Positions 25,406-35,098 are shown, numbered from the stretch's first letter. The stretch: 64,000 bases of DNA from Lachnospiraceae bacterium (GCA_016283275.1 JAEEMP010000125.1:1-64000); one strand, 5' to 3'. A program made the numbers and translations. The notes: a model not told the origin generated them from the sequence alone.

Positions 25406-26392
25406 TCAACCTCTCAATCTTTTAAACACTAAGGGTTCTTTTATCATAAATGTCTTACCGGAAATTTCGGGATAATTTTCCGTATCGGGGAATGTCATCT
25501 CGGTACAGAACAAAATCTGGTTTGTGATCCTGTATTCCTTCTTAAAGCGATCGTTTACCGCCCTGTCTCCGTATTTGAAATCTCCGATTACAGGATGATC
25601 AAGATATGCAAGATGAGCCCTTATCTGATGCGATTTACCTGTTATGAGCTTAACTTTCAGAAAAGTAATGTTAAGGCTTTTGATATATTCGACCGGTATA
25701 TACTCGGTCTCAATAAGATCGAAGTTTTCATCTTTCTTTTCCATTAAGACCGTAACGGTATTTTTCGCTTCATTCTTTGAAAGAAAAGCTTTTACATGGG
25801 CTTTTTCTTTAACTTCTCCTTTTACGGCCGTTAAATAATATTTATCAAGCGTTCTTTCACGGAGCATTTCATTCAATATATTGCTTCCGAAAGCAGATTT
25901 CCCGAAAAGAAGCATACCGCCCGTGTTCCGGTCCAGCCTGTTACATACCGACGGCATAAAGATGCCTAAGTCTTCGGCCGTTATCTCTTTTTTATACAAA
26001 AGATATCCGATCATCCATTCATTTGCGGAAAGATCGTCCTTTTTAGCCTTTTGTGAAAGCATATCAATGGGTTTGTTAAGGATAAGGATGTGCTTATCTT
26101 CGTACACGATGTCGGGTTCTTTAAACCGTGCATAACTTTCCATATACTCATCGGTCTTTATCTTTTTATCCCTTTTTGCAAAATTATTGAAGGTGTCGTC
26201 GGACAGATACAGTTTTACGACATCACCTTCAATAAGTTTTTCGCTTCCGGTTGCCTTTTTATCGTTTAAAACAAAATTCTTCTTGCGCAGCATCTTAAAG
26301 ATAAAAGAATCATTCGCCGATAAAAGGATCCTTTTTATATACTTAAGCAGGGTCTGACCCTCATCTTCTTTTCTGATCTCAAAGCTTTTCAT
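25406..26392 (-). CDS. RluA-family pseudouridine synthase
   Basis: A protein of 328 residues with an N-terminal S4-like domain (residues about 14-70, TLLKYIKRILLSANDSFIFKMLRKKNFVLNDKKA) and a RluA-type catalytic domain. The catalytic aspartate is in VCNRLDRNTGGMLLFGKS, and TGKSHQIRAHLAYLDHPVIGD is the second motif. It resembles RluC/RluD-like enzymes acting on 23S rRNA, but the site cannot be assigned. It is a second family member besides the rluD at 5261-6181. Confidence 0.9.
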   Translation of the reverse strand: MKSFEIRKEDEGQTLLKYIKRILLSANDSFIFKMLRKKNFVLNDKKATGSEKLIEGDVVKLYLSDDTFNNFAKRDKKIKTDEYMESYARFKEPDIVYEDKHILILNKPIDMLSQKAKKDDLSANEWMIGYLLYKKEITAEDLGIFMPSVCNRLDRNTGGMLLFGKSAFGSNILNEMLRERTLDKYYLTAVKGEVKEKAHVKAFLSKNEAKNTVTVLMEKKDENFDLIETEYIPVEYIKSLNITFLKVKLITGKSHQIRAHLAYLDHPVIGDFKYGDRAVNDRFKKEYRITNQILFCTEMTFPDTENYPEISGKTFMIKEPLVFKRLRG

Positions 26393-26401
26393 AAATAATC
26401 C

Positions 26402-26980
26402 TTAAATGGATACGCTCAAAAGATTTTCAAGGATAAAAGAATAATCCGTATCCTCGCCGGAAAGAGCATTCAGTTCTCTTGCCCTTTCTATGTATTTATC
26501 CGTATCGGTATATATCTTGACCGATATCTTCTCTCCTCCGCAATTTTTAAGCACTTCCTTAAGATGCGCCTCAAAAGCCTCGACGTCGACATCCTTATCC
26601 TCTGTCAACACGATAAGGCAGCCTTTTTTAAGATGAAGACTTGCGACGGTAAAATTCTTTTTATATGTGGTGTAATAAAGATCGTAATAAGTCACATTGA
26701 CACCCGCGCCCACGATCTTCTTAAAGGTTTCTTCCGAACAGCATTCCTTTGCTTTTAAGAAAAGCACCATGCTTACCGCACTTCTCGCCATCGGAAGACA
26801 TCCGAGTACAGCCACAAAAGTAAGGAGGTTCTGATTGCTGCCCGTCGATATAAAGCCTATAAGATAAATTGCGATCGGCAGTGCCAAAAGCACAGCCGTT
26901 CTGATTATTTCCGTTTTTTTCTGGGCTTTTATGTATCCGTAATCGCCCTTATATATTTTGGGTTTGTTACTCTTACTCAT
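26402..26980 (-). CDS. Hypothetical membrane protein
   Basis: A protein of 192 residues. Two adjoining membrane helices are predicted at about residues 27-47 (TAVLLALPIAIYLIGFIS) and 52-73 (LLTFVAVLGCLPMARSAVSMVLFL). The rest is soluble: a strand-helix region around YYDLYYTTYKKNF with LKKGCLIVLTEDKDVDVEAFEAHLKEVL, and a C-terminal helical part. I do not recognise a family. It overlaps the 3' end of the SDR gene by eight bases and ends ten bases before the pseudouridine synthase, so it is part of that operon. Confidence 0.8.
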   Translation of the reverse strand: MSKSNKPKIYKGDYGYIKAQKKTEIIRTAVLLALPIAIYLIGFISTGSNQNLLTFVAVLGCLPMARSAVSMVLFLKAKECCSEETFKKIVGAGVNVTYYDLYYTTYKKNFTVASLHLKKGCLIVLTEDKDVDVEAFEAHLKEVLKNCGGEKISVKIYTDTDKYIERARELNALSGEDTDYSFILENLLSVSI

Positions 26981-27767
26981 TTATCTTGTCATTGTTCTCC
27001 ATTTTCTTTAATTTATCCATTGCAAACAGTACAACCTCGTTCGGAACGGAATCCGATACGGCTTTGAATGCCTTCATCGGAAGCGAATAGACCGACATGG
27101 GACGTCTCTTATAAGAATCCTTTATCGCTTCTTTTACAACATCCTTTTCATTCGCCATAAAGTATTTCTTAAATTCAAAGCTGTTCTTTCCTTCTTCGAA
27201 AGAGTCAAAGAACTCTGTATCGACGGGTCCGGGGCACACTGATGTGACAGAAATGTTTCTTTCCTTAAGCTCTGCGTTCAAACTTTCGGAAAAGCTTAAT
27301 ACAAATGCCTTAGTGGCGGCATATATTCCGAAGCCGATCTGCGGCGTAAAAGCAGCCGAAGAAGCAAACTGGATGATCCTTGAATTATCGGGCATATAAG
27401 GAAGGCAAAGACCTGTTACATGCGTAAGAGCAAGACAGTTGAGTTTTATCATATCGAGCTGCTTTTCAAGGTCCGAATCGGCGAAATTACCGCTTACGCC
27501 AAAGCCCGATGCATTGACCAGCATCTTTATGTTCGGCTTAAAAAGTTCAAGTTCGAGCTTTATCTTTTCAAAAGAAGCCTCTTTTGTGAGATCAAGATCC
27601 AATATATGACAGTTATGCGTAAGTTCTTTTGATAAAGCTTCAAGCCGCTCGACACGCCTTGCGATAAGCCAGATCTCATCGATCCCGTCAGTATATATCC
27701 TGTCAAGCTGTCTGGCTGTTTCACGTCCCATACCGGATGATGCACCGGTCACTATGATAATATTCAT
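26973..27767 (-). CDS. Short-chain dehydrogenase/reductase
   Basis: A protein of 264 residues of the SDR superfamily. The NAD(P)-binding glycine motif TGASSGMGRETARQL is at residues 6-20 with an Arg pair (LIARRVERLE) typical of NADP preference, NASGFG replaces NNAG in the core, and the catalytic Ser is in FASSAAFTPQIGFGIYAATKAF with the YxxxK pair (Y-AATK). The C-terminal part is typical of the DltE/YqjQ-like SDRs of Firmicutes. The substrate cannot be told. Confidence 0.88.
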   Translation of the reverse strand: MNIIIVTGASSGMGRETARQLDRIYTDGIDEIWLIARRVERLEALSKELTHNCHILDLDLTKEASFEKIKLELELFKPNIKMLVNASGFGVSGNFADSDLEKQLDMIKLNCLALTHVTGLCLPYMPDNSRIIQFASSAAFTPQIGFGIYAATKAFVLSFSESLNAELKERNISVTSVCPGPVDTEFFDSFEEGKNSFEFKKYFMANEKDVVKEAIKDSYKRRPMSVYSLPMKAFKAVSDSVPNEVVLFAMDKLKKMENNDKINE

Positions 27768-27781
27768 TTTTCCCTCCGTTT

Positions 27782-28477
27782 TTACAGATCGAGTTCTTTT
27801 AATTCTTCTTCGGTAAGCCTTCTGTACTCGCCGGGTTTGAGCGATTCATCGAGTTTGATGTTTCCGATCGAAAGTCTTTTCAGCCCGGTAACTTCATTGC
27901 CGACCGCGAGCATCATTCTTTTTACTTGATGAAAACGCCCTTCGCAGATAGAAAGAATGTAGTTGTTCTCATCGATCGCCTTGACTTTTGCGGGCATTGT
28001 GGGAGAAGGATCGTTTATATCAACTCCGTTTTCAAGCTTTGATATGTCATCTTCGCTCAAACTGTGTGCGACCGTAACAAGATAATCCTTAAAAACATGT
28101 TTGCTCGGACTTGTAAGCCTGTGTATAAGGTCTCCGTCATCGGTAACGATCATAAGCCCCGTTGTATCCTTATCAAGCCTGCCCACACACGAAAGGTTGC
28201 GTCGTCCTTCTTCTTTGAAAAGTCCTATGACAGTCGGAATATGTGCATCCGTATTGGCAGAAACAACACCGTCGGGTTTGTTGAGCATAAAATAAACATT
28301 CTGCTCATACTTTATGACCTTACCCTTGTAAGCGATCTCATCCGTTCCCGGTGTGATCTGAAGATTGGGTCTTGGCGATCTTTCGCCGTTTACGGTGACA
28401 AACCCCTTTAATACTGCCTCTTTTGCATCTCTTCTCGACATATAAGCATTGTCATAGATATATTTATCCAATCTCAT
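27782..28477 (-). CDS. RsuA/RluB/RluF-family pseudouridine synthase
   Basis: A protein of 231 residues: S4 domain at residues 1-60 (MRLDKYIYDNAYMSRRDAKEAVLKGFVTVNG) and the small RsuA-type catalytic domain with VGRLDKDTTGLMIVTDDG (catalytic Asp) and EGRFHQVKRMMLAVGNEV. RsuA modifies U516 in 16S rRNA; other members act on 23S rRNA, and this one is most like RsuA by length. The ATG at 28477 with GGGGG before it is preferred to the in-frame codon at 28525, which lies within the upstream terminator. Confidence 0.9.
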   Translation of the reverse strand: MRLDKYIYDNAYMSRRDAKEAVLKGFVTVNGERSPRPNLQITPGTDEIAYKGKVIKYEQNVYFMLNKPDGVVSANTDAHIPTVIGLFKEEGRRNLSCVGRLDKDTTGLMIVTDDGDLIHRLTSPSKHVFKDYLVTVAHSLSEDDISKLENGVDINDPSPTMPAKVKAIDENNYILSICEGRFHQVKRMMLAVGNEVTGLKRLSIGNIKLDESLKPGEYRRLTEEELKELDL

Positions 28478-28503
28478 AAGTATCCCCCGGTGTTTTTGAA
28501 AGA

Positions 28504-28529
28504 TAAAAAAAGAGTTGCATCGCAACTCT
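28504..28529 (-). terminator. Rho-independent terminator ending the parE-to-coiled-coil operon
   Basis: Stem AGAGTTGC (28511-28518) with GCAACTCT (28522-28529), three-base loop, then seven T on the minus strand. Confidence 0.9.
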
Positions 28530-28569
28530 TTTAAAAATCCATATTGAACCGCAATGCCTTAAGCTTAAT

Positions 28570-29184
28570 TTATATAATGTTAAGCCCCGAACCGTTATTG
28601 GCATCGGTTTCCTCGTCGAGTCCCAGGCTTTCAAGATCGTCGTCTTCGGCGGGATGAAGCTCTGTACGGTTACTCTTAACAATACCGTTACAACTGTTCA
28701 AATTAGCTATAAGCTCATTATAATTGCTGACCGCAAGCTGAGTTGTATGGGTGATGATATCTTCAAGACTTGCAAGAAGATCGTCCGTATACTGAACTGC
28801 GGCGGCCTTAACGTTATTGGCTTCGATGGTGGCACTGTCAAGTATGTCCTGAGCCTGTCTTGTGGCTGTTGTGACAACCTCATTGGCCTTGGCATATGCC
28901 TGAGTCATGATCTCATGCTCATTGACCAACTGGTTTGTCTGAACGGTAGCTTCATTGATAAGAGCTTCCGCTTTCTGTCTTGCATCGTTCAAAATAGCGT
29001 CTCTGTTGGAGATTATCTTCTGATAACGTTTGATCTCTTCGGGAGTAGCAGCCTTAAGTTCTCTGATCAGTTCGTCAATTTCCTCTTTGTTAACAATGAT
29101 CTTTGTGGAGGAAAGGGTCATAAATTTGCAATTCGCAAGATAATCCTCGATGGCATCGATAGTTCTTTCGATATTACTGGTCAT
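28570..29184 (-). CDS. Coiled-coil protein of unknown function
   Basis: A protein of 204 residues that is almost wholly helical. Residues about 60-160 form a continuous Ala- and Gln-rich heptad pattern (ILNDARQKAEALINEATVQTNQ...), similar to the stalk subunits of ATPases or DivIVA-type scaffolds. From memory, homologues in Lachnospiraceae are labelled as V-type ATPase subunit H or simply ATPase, a label based on the coiled coil only. The N-terminal 55 residues are the most distinctive part; the C-terminus is acidic and disordered. It directly follows coaD and ends at a strong terminator. Confidence 0.8.
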   Translation of the reverse strand: MTSNIERTIDAIEDYLANCKFMTLSSTKIIVNKEEIDELIRELKAATPEEIKRYQKIISNRDAILNDARQKAEALINEATVQTNQLVNEHEIMTQAYAKANEVVTTATRQAQDILDSATIEANNVKAAAVQYTDDLLASLEDIITHTTQLAVSNYNELIANLNSCNGIVKSNRTELHPAEDDDLESLGLDEETDANNGSGLNII

Positions 29185-29199
29185 GTTTTTATCCTCGGT

Positions 29200-29688
29200 C
29201 TATTTATTTTGTCCGTACAGAGAGTAGAGTTTTAAAGCCACGAACTCCGGTACGAAGTCGGTAAGATCACCGCCGAACTGAGCAATCTGTTTAACCGACG
29301 AAGAGCTTAAATACGAATATTTTAAACTTGTGTTGAAGTAAACGGTGTCAAGCTTATTGTCCGAAAGCTTACGGTTCATCTGGGACATCTGAAGTTCGTA
29401 TTCAAAGTCCGTAACCGCACGAAGACCTCTTACGACAACATAAATATTCTTCTCTTTACAGTAGTCTGACAAAAGCCCTCCGAAGCTCTCAATTTTTACA
29501 TTAGAAAGTTCTTTTGTCGCCTCTTTCAATATATTAACACGTTCATCTACAGAAAACAACGGAGTTTTTTCCTTGTTATCAAGCACGCTGACCACGACTT
29601 CGTCAAAAATATTGGCAGCCCTTTTGATAATATCAAGATGTCCGTATGTCATGGGATCAAAAGTTCCGGGATATATCGCTGATTTCAT
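29200..29688 (-). CDS. coaD: Phosphopantetheine adenylyltransferase
   Basis: A protein of 162 residues. The nucleotidyltransferase motif [22 protein letters not shown] is at the N-terminus with the TxGH pair, [24 protein letters not shown] is the phosphopantetheine-binding part, and [19 protein letters not shown] the second ATP motif. It makes dephospho-CoA, the penultimate step of CoA synthesis. The ATG at 29688 with AAGGAGG before it gives the standard length; longer in-frame extensions are not real. The order rsmD-coaD is conserved in bacteria. Confidence 0.97.
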   Translation of the reverse strand: MKSAIYPGTFDPMTYGHLDIIKRAANIFDEVVVSVLDNKEKTPLFSVDERVNILKEATKELSNVKIESFGGLLSDYCKEKNIYVVVRGLRAVTDFEYELQMSQMNRKLSDNKLDTVYFNTSLKYSYLSSSSVKQIAQFGGDLTDFVPEFVALKLYSLYGQNK

Positions 29689-29698
29689 ATCGGCCTCC

Positions 29699-30256
29699 TT
29701 AAGCCTTTTTAGGATACAGGAAAACATGTTTGTTGGTCTTGTATTTTTTCTCTCTGAATATGGTATACCCCAAATCTTCGACATAGTCAAAAGAAGTGTT
29801 GAGCGCACTTTCAATAACTATAAGAGTATCTTCATCGATATAGCTTTTATCTTTAAGTGCCGAAAGCAGGGGTCTTACAAAATCACTTGCATAAGGCGGA
29901 TCCATAAATACTATATCCGCATGGGCCTCATTTATATGATAGACGGAAGAAAGAAAATCCTCTTTTAAAAATACGGCCTTGTCTTCAAAATGAGTATGCT
30001 TGATATTCCTTACTATGCATTCGGCGGCTTTTTTGCCGTTGTCCACGAGATAAGCTTTTTTTGCTCCTCTGCTCAATGCTTCGATACCAAGCGCTCCCGA
30101 GCCCGAAAAAAAATCTATCACGACGCTTCCGGGAACATCGGATTGAAGGATATTGAACAAAGTTTCTTTGATCCTGTCCGTTGTGGGCCTTGTATCAAGG
30201 CCTTCCGGCGTTTCAAGTTTTAAATTGCGGGCGGTTCCCGCTATCACTCGCATCAT
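29699..30256 (-). CDS. rsmD: 16S rRNA (guanine966-N2)-methyltransferase RsmD
   Basis: A protein of 185 residues of the RsmD family. [18 protein letters not shown] is the classic N-terminus, [20 protein letters not shown] is the SAM-binding motif I, and [18 protein letters not shown] includes the catalytic DPPY. It methylates G966 of 16S rRNA in the assembled small subunit. AGGAG is six bases before the ATG at 30256. It is followed by coaD, its usual neighbour. Confidence 0.96.
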   Translation of the reverse strand: MMRVIAGTARNLKLETPEGLDTRPTTDRIKETLFNILQSDVPGSVVIDFFSGSGALGIEALSRGAKKAYLVDNGKKAAECIVRNIKHTHFEDKAVFLKEDFLSSVYHINEAHADIVFMDPPYASDFVRPLLSALKDKSYIDEDTLIVIESALNTSFDYVEDLGYTIFREKKYKTNKHVFLYPKKA

Positions 30257-30258
30257 AT

Positions 30259-32526
30259 CTAACTCCTGATCTTCGTTCCCTTGGAATCGCGGTGTCCGGG
30301 CTTAACCTTTGAATGAAGATCAAACGAACGACCGTTGTATTCGATGATATTATCTCCTGCGTTCTTTGTAAAATAGGCATCCTCAACGCGATCGCCCTTT
30401 GTAAGTTTCATACCTCGAACGCCCACAGCGGTCTTCTTTTTCTCGGGTATCTCTTCAAGCCCGAACCTTAAGAAAATACCGCCTTCGGTACGGAGTACTA
30501 TGTTCTTTTCCTCTTCGGGTGAAAATACACATACGACGCTGTCGCCGTCATTCAATTTGGTGGCCGCCACGGTACGCTTGCTTACGTCGAATTCACTTCC
30601 GTCCACAAACTTTAACATGGATTGTGCGGTCACGAACACAAGTCTTTTGTATTTTAGATCTTCAACATTGGCAACGAACAAAAATCTTTCGGTTTCGGAA
30701 TCGAAATTTGAAACATTGTCTATCGGAATGCCCTTATCTTTTGCCTTTACAAAAGGAAGATCCTTCACTTTTATCGTATGCATAAGACCGTCATCGGTAA
30801 ATACAACGGTCTTTCCGTCGGACTTTATGGGGAAGCAGTATCTGTTTTCGGCTTCAAGGGTCTCTTTGTTTCTTTCAAACGTTGCAACGTCCATTGTCTT
30901 TGCATAGCCGAATCTGTCCATGCAGAGATATACATCGATGACTTCCTGCTTTTTCTCCTCAAATACGGCCTCTTCGGCATCTGTTATCTCGGTGCGCCTT
31001 ATACTTGAAAATTCTGCCTTGATCGCTTCCAGATCCGATATTATGACGGACGACATGGATTCCTTGTGTGAAAGGATATCTTCATATCTTGCGATATTGG
31101 CAAGTGTTTCCTCGTTTTCATTAAGCAAAGCTTCGATCTCAAGTCCTATCAGCTTGTACAATCTCATATCAAGGATCGCATTTGCCTGCTTTTCGGTAAA
31201 GTTAAGCTGCGAAGCCATGATCTTTGATTCTTTGGACTTAAAGTTTATTCCCGCAGTCTTACCTTCGGTCATGCAGAGCTTAGCCATGTTACGGTCCTTT
31301 GAACCCCTTAAGATCTCAATGATAAGATCGATAACGTTGACCGCCCGGATCAAGCCTTCCTGGATCTCTTTCTTTTCAAGTTCTTTTTCAAGAAGCTTTG
31401 TGTATTTTCTGGTCAAAACTTCATACTGGAACTTTACGTTTTCCTCGATCACCCGTTTAAGACTCAATGTCTCAGGTCGGCCGTTCGCTATCGCAAGACA
31501 GTTATATCCGAAAGTATCTTCAAGACGGGTCTTTTTGTAGAGCATGTTGATGAAATTATCGGGATCCGCATCTTTTCTTAACTCAAATACTATGCGGATG
31601 CCGTCTTTTGAAGACTGATTGGAAATATCCGTAAGGTCACTTGTCTTTTTGGTCTCTGAAAGCTGCGCCACATCGGATAAGAATTTCCTTATGTTGTCGC
31701 CGATCATCGGATAAGGGATCTCGGTAACGACAACGTTGATCTTGCCGCCCTTGGCCTTTTCAACGCTCACTCTGCCCCTTACCTTGATCTTTCCGACACC
31801 GTTTTCGTATATTTCGGGAAGCTCGGACTGATTGACGATAATGCCGCCGGTCGGAAAATCCGGTCCTTTTATATAATTCAACAGTTCGGCAGTAGTGATA
31901 TCGGGATTTTCGATATATGCCTTTGTGGCATCGATCACTTCGTTAAGATTATGCGGAGGAATATTGGTCGCCATACCGACTGCGATACCTTCCGAACCGT
32001 TTACAAGTAAATTTGAAAATCTTGCGGGGAGTACGGTCGGCTCCTTTAATGTCTCATCAAAATTGGGGCCGAAATCCACAACATCCTTATCGAGGTCGCT
32101 TAAAAGTCCCACCTGAGCGATCTTCTCAAGCCTTGCCTCCGTATAACGCATTGCTGCGGCTCCGTCTCCTTCGATATTGCCGAAGTTTCCGTGACCGTCT
32201 ATCAAAGGCTTGCCTTTTTTGAAGCCCTGTGTCATAACGACAAGCGCGTCATAAATTGATGAGTCGCCGTGGGGATGATATTTACCCATTGTATCGCCGA
32301 CAATTCTTGCGCTCTTACGATAATCTTTGTCATAGCCCATACCGAGTTCGTGCATATCGTAAAGAACACGTCTTTGTACGGGTTTTAATCCGTCTCTTAC
32401 ATCGGGAAGCGCTCTGGCCACGATCACGCTCATCGCATAATCTATAAATGATTTTTTCATCACATCCGAGTACTCGGTCTGTAGTATCCTGTCCTCGGGA
32501 GTTGTAACAAATGTATCTTTCTTCAT
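30259..32526 (-). CDS. parC: DNA topoisomerase IV subunit A
   Basis: A protein of 755 residues of the type IIA topoisomerase A family. The active-site tyrosine is in AAMRYTEARLEKIA; the quinolone-determining region reads KYHPHGDSSIYDALVV, that is, the Ser and Asp/Tyr-adjacent positions are of the susceptible kind. The C-terminal beta-pinwheel lacks a clear GyrA box (QRRGGKG); GVRGMKLTKGDR in its place fits ParC better than GyrA. ParC decatenates daughter chromosomes with ParE, encoded just upstream. That the pair is topoisomerase IV rather than gyrase is inferred from this and from the parE-parC order. Confidence 0.85.
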   Translation of the reverse strand: MKKDTFVTTPEDRILQTEYSDVMKKSFIDYAMSVIVARALPDVRDGLKPVQRRVLYDMHELGMGYDKDYRKSARIVGDTMGKYHPHGDSSIYDALVVMTQGFKKGKPLIDGHGNFGNIEGDGAAAMRYTEARLEKIAQVGLLSDLDKDVVDFGPNFDETLKEPTVLPARFSNLLVNGSEGIAVGMATNIPPHNLNEVIDATKAYIENPDITTAELLNYIKGPDFPTGGIIVNQSELPEIYENGVGKIKVRGRVSVEKAKGGKINVVVTEIPYPMIGDNIRKFLSDVAQLSETKKTSDLTDISNQSSKDGIRIVFELRKDADPDNFINMLYKKTRLEDTFGYNCLAIANGRPETLSLKRVIEENVKFQYEVLTRKYTKLLEKELEKKEIQEGLIRAVNVIDLIIEILRGSKDRNMAKLCMTEGKTAGINFKSKESKIMASQLNFTEKQANAILDMRLYKLIGLEIEALLNENEETLANIARYEDILSHKESMSSVIISDLEAIKAEFSSIRRTEITDAEEAVFEEKKQEVIDVYLCMDRFGYAKTMDVATFERNKETLEAENRYCFPIKSDGKTVVFTDDGLMHTIKVKDLPFVKAKDKGIPIDNVSNFDSETERFLFVANVEDLKYKRLVFVTAQSMLKFVDGSEFDVSKRTVAATKLNDGDSVVCVFSPEEEKNIVLRTEGGIFLRFGLEEIPEKKKTAVGVRGMKLTKGDRVEDAYFTKNAGDNIIEYNGRSFDLHSKVKPGHRDSKGTKIRS

Positions 32527-32563
32527 GTCATCCTCTGATCCTGAACATATTTATAAATCTTAC

Positions 32564-34483
32564 CTATACATCAAGTTCCGCATATGTGGCATTATCGTAT
32601 ATAAATGTCCTTCTGGGCGGAACCTCAAGCCCCATCAAAAGTTCGGTAACTTCCGAAGCCCTTTTTGCATCATCGACTTCAACCCTTTTCATGAGCCGGG
32701 TCTCGGGATTCATTGTGGTCTCCCAGAGCTGTTCCGCATCCATTTCACCGAGTCCTTTGTAACGCTGAAGTTTAAAGCTGCCTGTATGCTTTTTCCTGTA
32801 TGTTTCAAGAGCCTTGTCGTCGTACAGATACTCTTCTTCACCTTTTGACGGTATCGCTTTGTACAAAGGCGGCATGGCTATATACACATGTCCTTCGTAT
32901 ATAAGCTCGGGCATGAACCTGAAAAACAGTGTGAGCAAAAGATTTGAAATATGGGCTCCGTCGACATCGGCATCGGCCATGATGATTATCTTGTCGTAGC
33001 GAAGCTTTGTGATATCAAAATCGTTTCCGTAGCCTTCGGAAAAACCGCAATTGAAGGCATTGATCATGGTCTTGATCTCTGCGTTGGCCAAAACCTTGTC
33101 AATAGATGCCTTTTCAACATTTAAGATCTTACCGCGGATAGGCAGGATCGCCTGATACATACGGTCTCTTGCCATTTTGGCCGAACCGCCCGCGGAATCA
33201 CCTTCGACAATGAAAATCTCACATTTCTCGCGTTCTTTTGACTCGCAGTTTGCAAGTTTGCCGTTTGAATCAAAAGAGAACTTGGGCTTTGTAAGCATAT
33301 TGGTCTTGGCCTTTTCTTCGGTCTTCCGAAGCTTTGCGGCCTTCTCAGCGGAACCGATGATGGTCTTTAATGTCTCAAGGTTCCTGTCAAAGTATCTGAC
33401 AAGCTCATCCGTCGTGATCTTCGAAACGGCTTTTGCGGCATCCTGATTGTCGAGTTTGGTCTTGGTCTGGCCTTCGAATCTGGGATCGGTATGCTTTATG
33501 GATATGACCGCAGTCATACCGTTTCTTACATCGGTACCGGTAAAGTTGACATCCTTATCCTTAAGTATGCCCAGCTCCCTTGCATAATTATTGATTATCG
33601 TCGTGAAAGCCGTCTTAAATCCCGTTATATGTGTACCGCCTTCGAGCGTATATATGTTATTGCAGAATCCCATGACGTTTTCATGGAACTCATTTATAAA
33701 CTGAAGTGCGACCTCAACTTCGATATTCTCGTTATTGCCTTTAAAGTAAATGACATCGTGAAGCGTTTCGTTATTTTTGTTCATGTCATTTATATAGCCC
33801 ACAAGACCTTCGGGCTCATGAAACGTTTCTTCGTTGGTCTTTCCGTCACGGTTATCGGTAAAATATATGGTAAGACCGGGATTTAAATATGCTGTTTCAT
33901 GAAGACGGTTTTTAATGTCATCTTCTTTAAACCTTATACGGTCAAATATCTCATTGTCGGGCAAAAACGATATGCATGTACCCGACTCGCGCGTCTTTCC
34001 TTCGGGCTCAAGCAGTCCGTTCGTAAGCTTCTTTGTGGGATTTCCTCTCGAATAAGAATCCCTGTATATAAACCCTCCTGTTTTGATCTCAACATTCATC
34101 CATTCGGAAAGGGCATTCACAACGGAAGAACCTACACCGTGAAGACCGCCGCTTGTCTTGTAAGCGTTATTGTCAAACTTTCCGCCGGCGTGAAGTGTAG
34201 TAAAAACAAGTCTTTCGGCCGAAACACCTTTTTTATGCATGCCGACGGGAATACCACGACCGTTATCCTTAACGGTGGCGGATCCGTCTTCATTTAATGT
34301 GACCCATATTTCATTGCAAAACCCTGCAAGGTGTTCATCGACCGAATTGTCGAGAATCTCGTATACAAGATGATTAAGACCTCTTGTGGATACGGAGCCT
34401 ATATACATACCGGGACGCTTTCTGACCGCCTCAAGACCTTCGAGGACCGTAATACTCTCCGCGGTATATTCGTTTTTTGCCAT
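32564..34483 (-). CDS. parE: DNA topoisomerase IV subunit B
   Basis: A protein of 639 residues. The GHKL ATPase domain has LEAVRKRPGMYIGS, EILDNSVDEHLAG and KDNGRGIPVGMH; the TOPRIM domain has EGDSAGGSAKMARDR and MADADVDGAHIS. The C-terminal part ends RRTFIYDNATYAELDV, as in ParE/GyrB. The ATG at 34483 with AGGAGAAAG before it is the family start. It heads parE-parC-rsmD-coaD-coiled-coil. The promoter region has a weak LexA-box-like motif, in line with parEC being SOS-controlled in Bacillus subtilis. Confidence 0.87.
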   Translation of the reverse strand: MAKNEYTAESITVLEGLEAVRKRPGMYIGSVSTRGLNHLVYEILDNSVDEHLAGFCNEIWVTLNEDGSATVKDNGRGIPVGMHKKGVSAERLVFTTLHAGGKFDNNAYKTSGGLHGVGSSVVNALSEWMNVEIKTGGFIYRDSYSRGNPTKKLTNGLLEPEGKTRESGTCISFLPDNEIFDRIRFKEDDIKNRLHETAYLNPGLTIYFTDNRDGKTNEETFHEPEGLVGYINDMNKNNETLHDVIYFKGNNENIEVEVALQFINEFHENVMGFCNNIYTLEGGTHITGFKTAFTTIINNYARELGILKDKDVNFTGTDVRNGMTAVISIKHTDPRFEGQTKTKLDNQDAAKAVSKITTDELVRYFDRNLETLKTIIGSAEKAAKLRKTEEKAKTNMLTKPKFSFDSNGKLANCESKEREKCEIFIVEGDSAGGSAKMARDRMYQAILPIRGKILNVEKASIDKVLANAEIKTMINAFNCGFSEGYGNDFDITKLRYDKIIIMADADVDGAHISNLLLTLFFRFMPELIYEGHVYIAMPPLYKAIPSKGEEEYLYDDKALETYRKKHTGSFKLQRYKGLGEMDAEQLWETTMNPETRLMKRVEVDDAKRASEVTELLMGLEVPPRRTFIYDNATYAELDV

Positions 34484-34535
34484 AAATCTTTCTCCTAACC
34501 TTATTCGGGCGCGCAAAATACACCCATTTATACAA

Positions 34536-34565
34536 ATATGAGTTTAGCATAAAAACATTTGTTTG
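34536..34565 (-). promoter_or_regulatory. Possible parE promoter with weak LexA-box-like motif
   Basis: On the minus strand CAAACAAATGTTTT (34552-34565) matches CGAAC-RNRY-GTTYC except at two positions. A poor promoter, TTTCCA - 17 bases - TAAACT, surrounds it. Confidence 0.35.
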
Positions 34566-34636
34566 GAAAGAGCAAAAATACATTATATAGATATTAAAAA
34601 GATGCCTTACCACTATATGATGTTGGTTCCGGCAAA

Positions 34637-34664
34637 AGAAAAAGTTCCGGAGCGTTCCGGAACC
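34637..34664 (-). terminator. Rho-independent terminator of the suf operon
   Basis: Stem GTTCCGGA (34644-34651) with TCCGGAAC (34656-34663), extended by A/T pairs; a four-base loop and a T-rich tail on the minus strand. Confidence 0.88.
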
Positions 34665-34669
34665 TTTTA

Positions 34670-35098
34670 TCATTTATCCTTATACATCTCTTCAAGAGTA
34701 TGCCATGAAAGAACGGCACATTTAACTCTCGACGGCATATGTGAAATATCCCTTAAAGCGGAAGCTTCTTCCAAAGATTCTATCTCTTCTTCGCTTGCTT
34801 CTCCATGGATCATCTTAATAAACGTATCTTTAAGCTTAAGCGCTTCGTCGACACTTTTTCCGATTATCATATCTATCATGATATCAGCGCTGGCCTGCGA
34901 TATGGCACACCCGTCTCCTACGTACGATCCTTCGGTTATCATACCGTTCTCATCGGTATTTAAAAGAAGCGTTATATCGTCGCCGCATGAAGGATTGACC
35001 CCTCTCAACATTTTTGAAGGATTTGCGATCATATGCTTGTGAAGAGGATCTGCATTATGCTCTGTTAATATCTCATTGTAAAAAGTTCTGTTGTTCAT
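34670..35098 (-). CDS. sufU: SufU-type iron-sulfur assembly / sulfur transfer protein
   Basis: A protein of 142 residues of the SufU family. The three conserved cysteines are in NPSCGDDITL, GDGCAISQASADIM and RVKCAVLSWHTL, with the Asp in CGDD as fourth zinc ligand, and there is the insertion between the second and third Cys that separates SufU from IscU. In Gram-positives SufU accepts persulfide sulfur from SufS through a zinc-ligand swap. It is the last gene of hxlR-sufCBDSU. Confidence 0.96.
   Translation of the reverse strand: MNNRTFYNEILTEHNADPLHKHMIANPSKMLRGVNPSCGDDITLLLNTDENGMITEGSYVGDGCAISQASADIMIDMIIGKSVDEALKLKDTFIKMIHGEASEEEIESLEEASALRDISHMPSRVKCAVLSWHTLEEMYKDK

Noticed and set aside
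30259..34483. The topoisomerase pair as gyrA-gyrB.
   Set aside because: The A subunit has no clear GyrA box and the order B-A with these lengths fits parE-parC; still, without the second pair for comparison the call is not absolute.
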